From G036327475 sp036327475 (GTDB taxonomy: Bacteria > Pseudomonadota > Gammaproteobacteria > Enterobacterales > Enterobacteriaceae), in the NCBI RefSeq assembly GCF_036327475.1, contig NZ_CP132913.1, forward strand, positions 868,001-932,000: DNA of 64,000 nt. Reading direction: 5' to 3'. This document shows positions 63,178 to 64,000 of this stretch, in pieces; position 1 is the first letter of the stretch; each line of letters begins with the position of its first letter. The position numbers and the translations under genes were made by a program. The notes under the pieces were generated by a model that had not been told where the DNA came from, did not search any database, and saw only the letters and a list, made by a program, of their open reading frames with translations.

Positions 63178-63500
63178 TACCCATTTATTGAGTTCTACTA
63201 TGCACTTGTTGCCACGTCGTCCATCAGCGCCGCCGACACCACGCTGAATCAGAGTAATGGAGCGTTAACACTTTGCGAGTAGGCTGGTTCCGTGATGTGG
63301 GGTTTCAGGTTGAAGTCCAGACGGTGCCGGGGCACACAACAAGTTTAACATGCTGGCAGGCATAGGCAGCGCGGGCCGGGGATTGTTATTAACGGGCCAT
63401 AGCGATACAGTCCTGTTCGACGATGGCCGCTGGATGCTGGTCCTTTTGTCCAGATCGAGCACGACAAGAAGCTTTAAGGCCTGGGTGCTGCATGCAGATA
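63178..63500 (+). pseudogene. argE: argE 5' remnant (acetylornithine deacetylase), fused to ppc
   Basis: The plus strand reads PFIEFYYALVATSSISAADTTLNQSN near 63180, AGWFRDVGFQVEVQTVPG near 63280, GLLLTGHSDTVLFDDGRW near 63390 and GPFVQIEHDKKL-GLGAA near 63430-63490 (parts shown), the first 90 or so residues of ArgE including its first zinc histidine. It then changes directly to PPC sequence. Divergent from argC, the normal arrangement. Confidence 0.85.
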
Positions 63501-64000
63501 GGATCACAATGATCTGGCGGAGTACACAAGTAGATCACGCGGCCTGTGCCAATTTATCGCCCAATATTGGCATACCGATGAAATCCGTAAACACCGCCCA
63601 ACGCCGGTTGATGAGGCACGTTGTGGTTCCGCAGTGGCGGAAAATAGCCTTTGGGGTGGCACGTTATTACGCGAGCTCAATGAACAAACTGGAAAAGGTT
63701 TTCATAAGACTACCAGTGGAAAATGTCCCGGCGACATTCACCACCTGGATGGGCGGAGACCGCGATGGCAACCAGAATGTTACCGCCGACATTACTCGCT
63801 GTATGCCGCTGCTCAGCTGCCGGAAGGCGGTGAGTTTTTTGTGCGCGATATACAGGTGCTAGTCTCGGAGCTGCACCCCGAGCTGCGCGCGTTGACCCTG
63901 GCGGCGAAAGAGGAACAAGAACTTTATCGCCGGCTAATGAAGCGATGGCGCGCGCAGCTGCTCAGTATCCAGGACTGGTTGGCGGCACAGCTGCGCAGTG
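63500..64000 (+). pseudogene. ppc: ppc remnant (phosphoenolpyruvate carboxylase), 5' deleted, runs off window
   Basis: From about 63505: DHNDLAEY, FIAQYWHTDEIRKHRPTPVDEA, AENSLWGGTLLRELNEQTG, TTWMGGDRDGNQNVTADIT, FVRDIQVLVSEL and PELRALTLAAKEEQELYRRLMK, matching PPC from about residue 165 to 330 in changing frames. The first 160 or so residues, with the HPTE active-site block, are deleted by the fusion with argE. Loss of PPC removes the main anaplerotic route to oxaloacetate. Confidence 0.85.

Overview
The window looks like a degenerating gammaproteobacterial symbiont chromosome of the Sodalis type. Proteins and gene order match Enterobacterales throughout (yajR-yajQ-panE-yajL-thiI-xseB-ispA-dxs-pgpA-thiL-nusB-ribE-ribD-nrdR-secFD-yajC-tgt-queA; proBA-gpt-pepD-dinB-gmhA-dnaQ-rnhA-mltD; murI-btuB-trmA-fabR-sthA-oxyR-argHBC-argE-ppc). 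More than half of the recognisable genes are broken, long decayed stretches separate islands of perfect genes, and I see no insertion sequence, prophage or CRISPR. Lost arg genes, lost ppc and a broken thiamine pathway fit what is reported for Sodalis glossinidius, the tsetse symbiont; the species call is inference.

Layout. 1-2.8 kb: decayed yajQ, panE, yajL and thiI after the end of yajR. 2.9-16.4 kb: a well-kept block for isoprenoids (ispA, dxs), phospholipid (pgpA), riboflavin (ribD, ribE), NusB, SecDF-YajC and queuosine (tgt, queA), with thiL and nrdR broken. 16.5-33.4 kb: almost all pseudogenes (acpH, ahpC, proY, brnQ, a MetE-like methyltransferase, a sugar/polyol operon with its LacI regulator, an SDR, proA, proB, frsA, gpt); only queH and a tRNA-Thr look intact. 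33.6-45.1 kb: intact pepD, gmhA, dnaQ, rnhA, yafS and yafD and a truncated mltD, between broken dinB, yafJ, a yceI-like gene, ybdL, yafV, puuE, an aspV-like tRNA and gloB. 46.6-52.8 kb: a complete rRNA operon on the minus strand (P1/P2, 16S, tRNA-Ile, tRNA-Ala, 23S, 5S, tRNA-Asp) ending in a damaged tRNA-Trp. 53-64 kb: intact murI, trmA, yijD and oxyR among dead btuB, fabR, sthA, a peroxiredoxin-glutaredoxin, argH/B/C, argE and ppc.

How the genes work together. What survives is information processing, envelope precursors (IspA/Dxs, MurI, GmhA), protein export, flavin synthesis and tRNA modification (Tgt-QueA-QueH, TrmA). What is lost is amino-acid synthesis (proline, arginine), anaplerosis (ppc), thiamine activation (thiI, thiL), B12 uptake, sugar catabolism, many transporters and most peroxide defence, although OxyR and its operator remain. 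Tgt, QueA and QueH together suggest that queuosine modification is kept under selection.

The most informative signals are mutational. Many short perfect tandem duplications (9-26 bp) sit in dead genes and none was noticed in intact genes. Several deletions have fused neighbouring genes (argB'-'argH, argE'-'ppc, proB'-'proA). The flanks of the rRNA operon are those of two different E. coli rrn loci. I found no convincing novel defence, secretion or biosynthetic system; 45.1-46.6 kb and 29.0-30.3 kb are the stretches I cannot explain.
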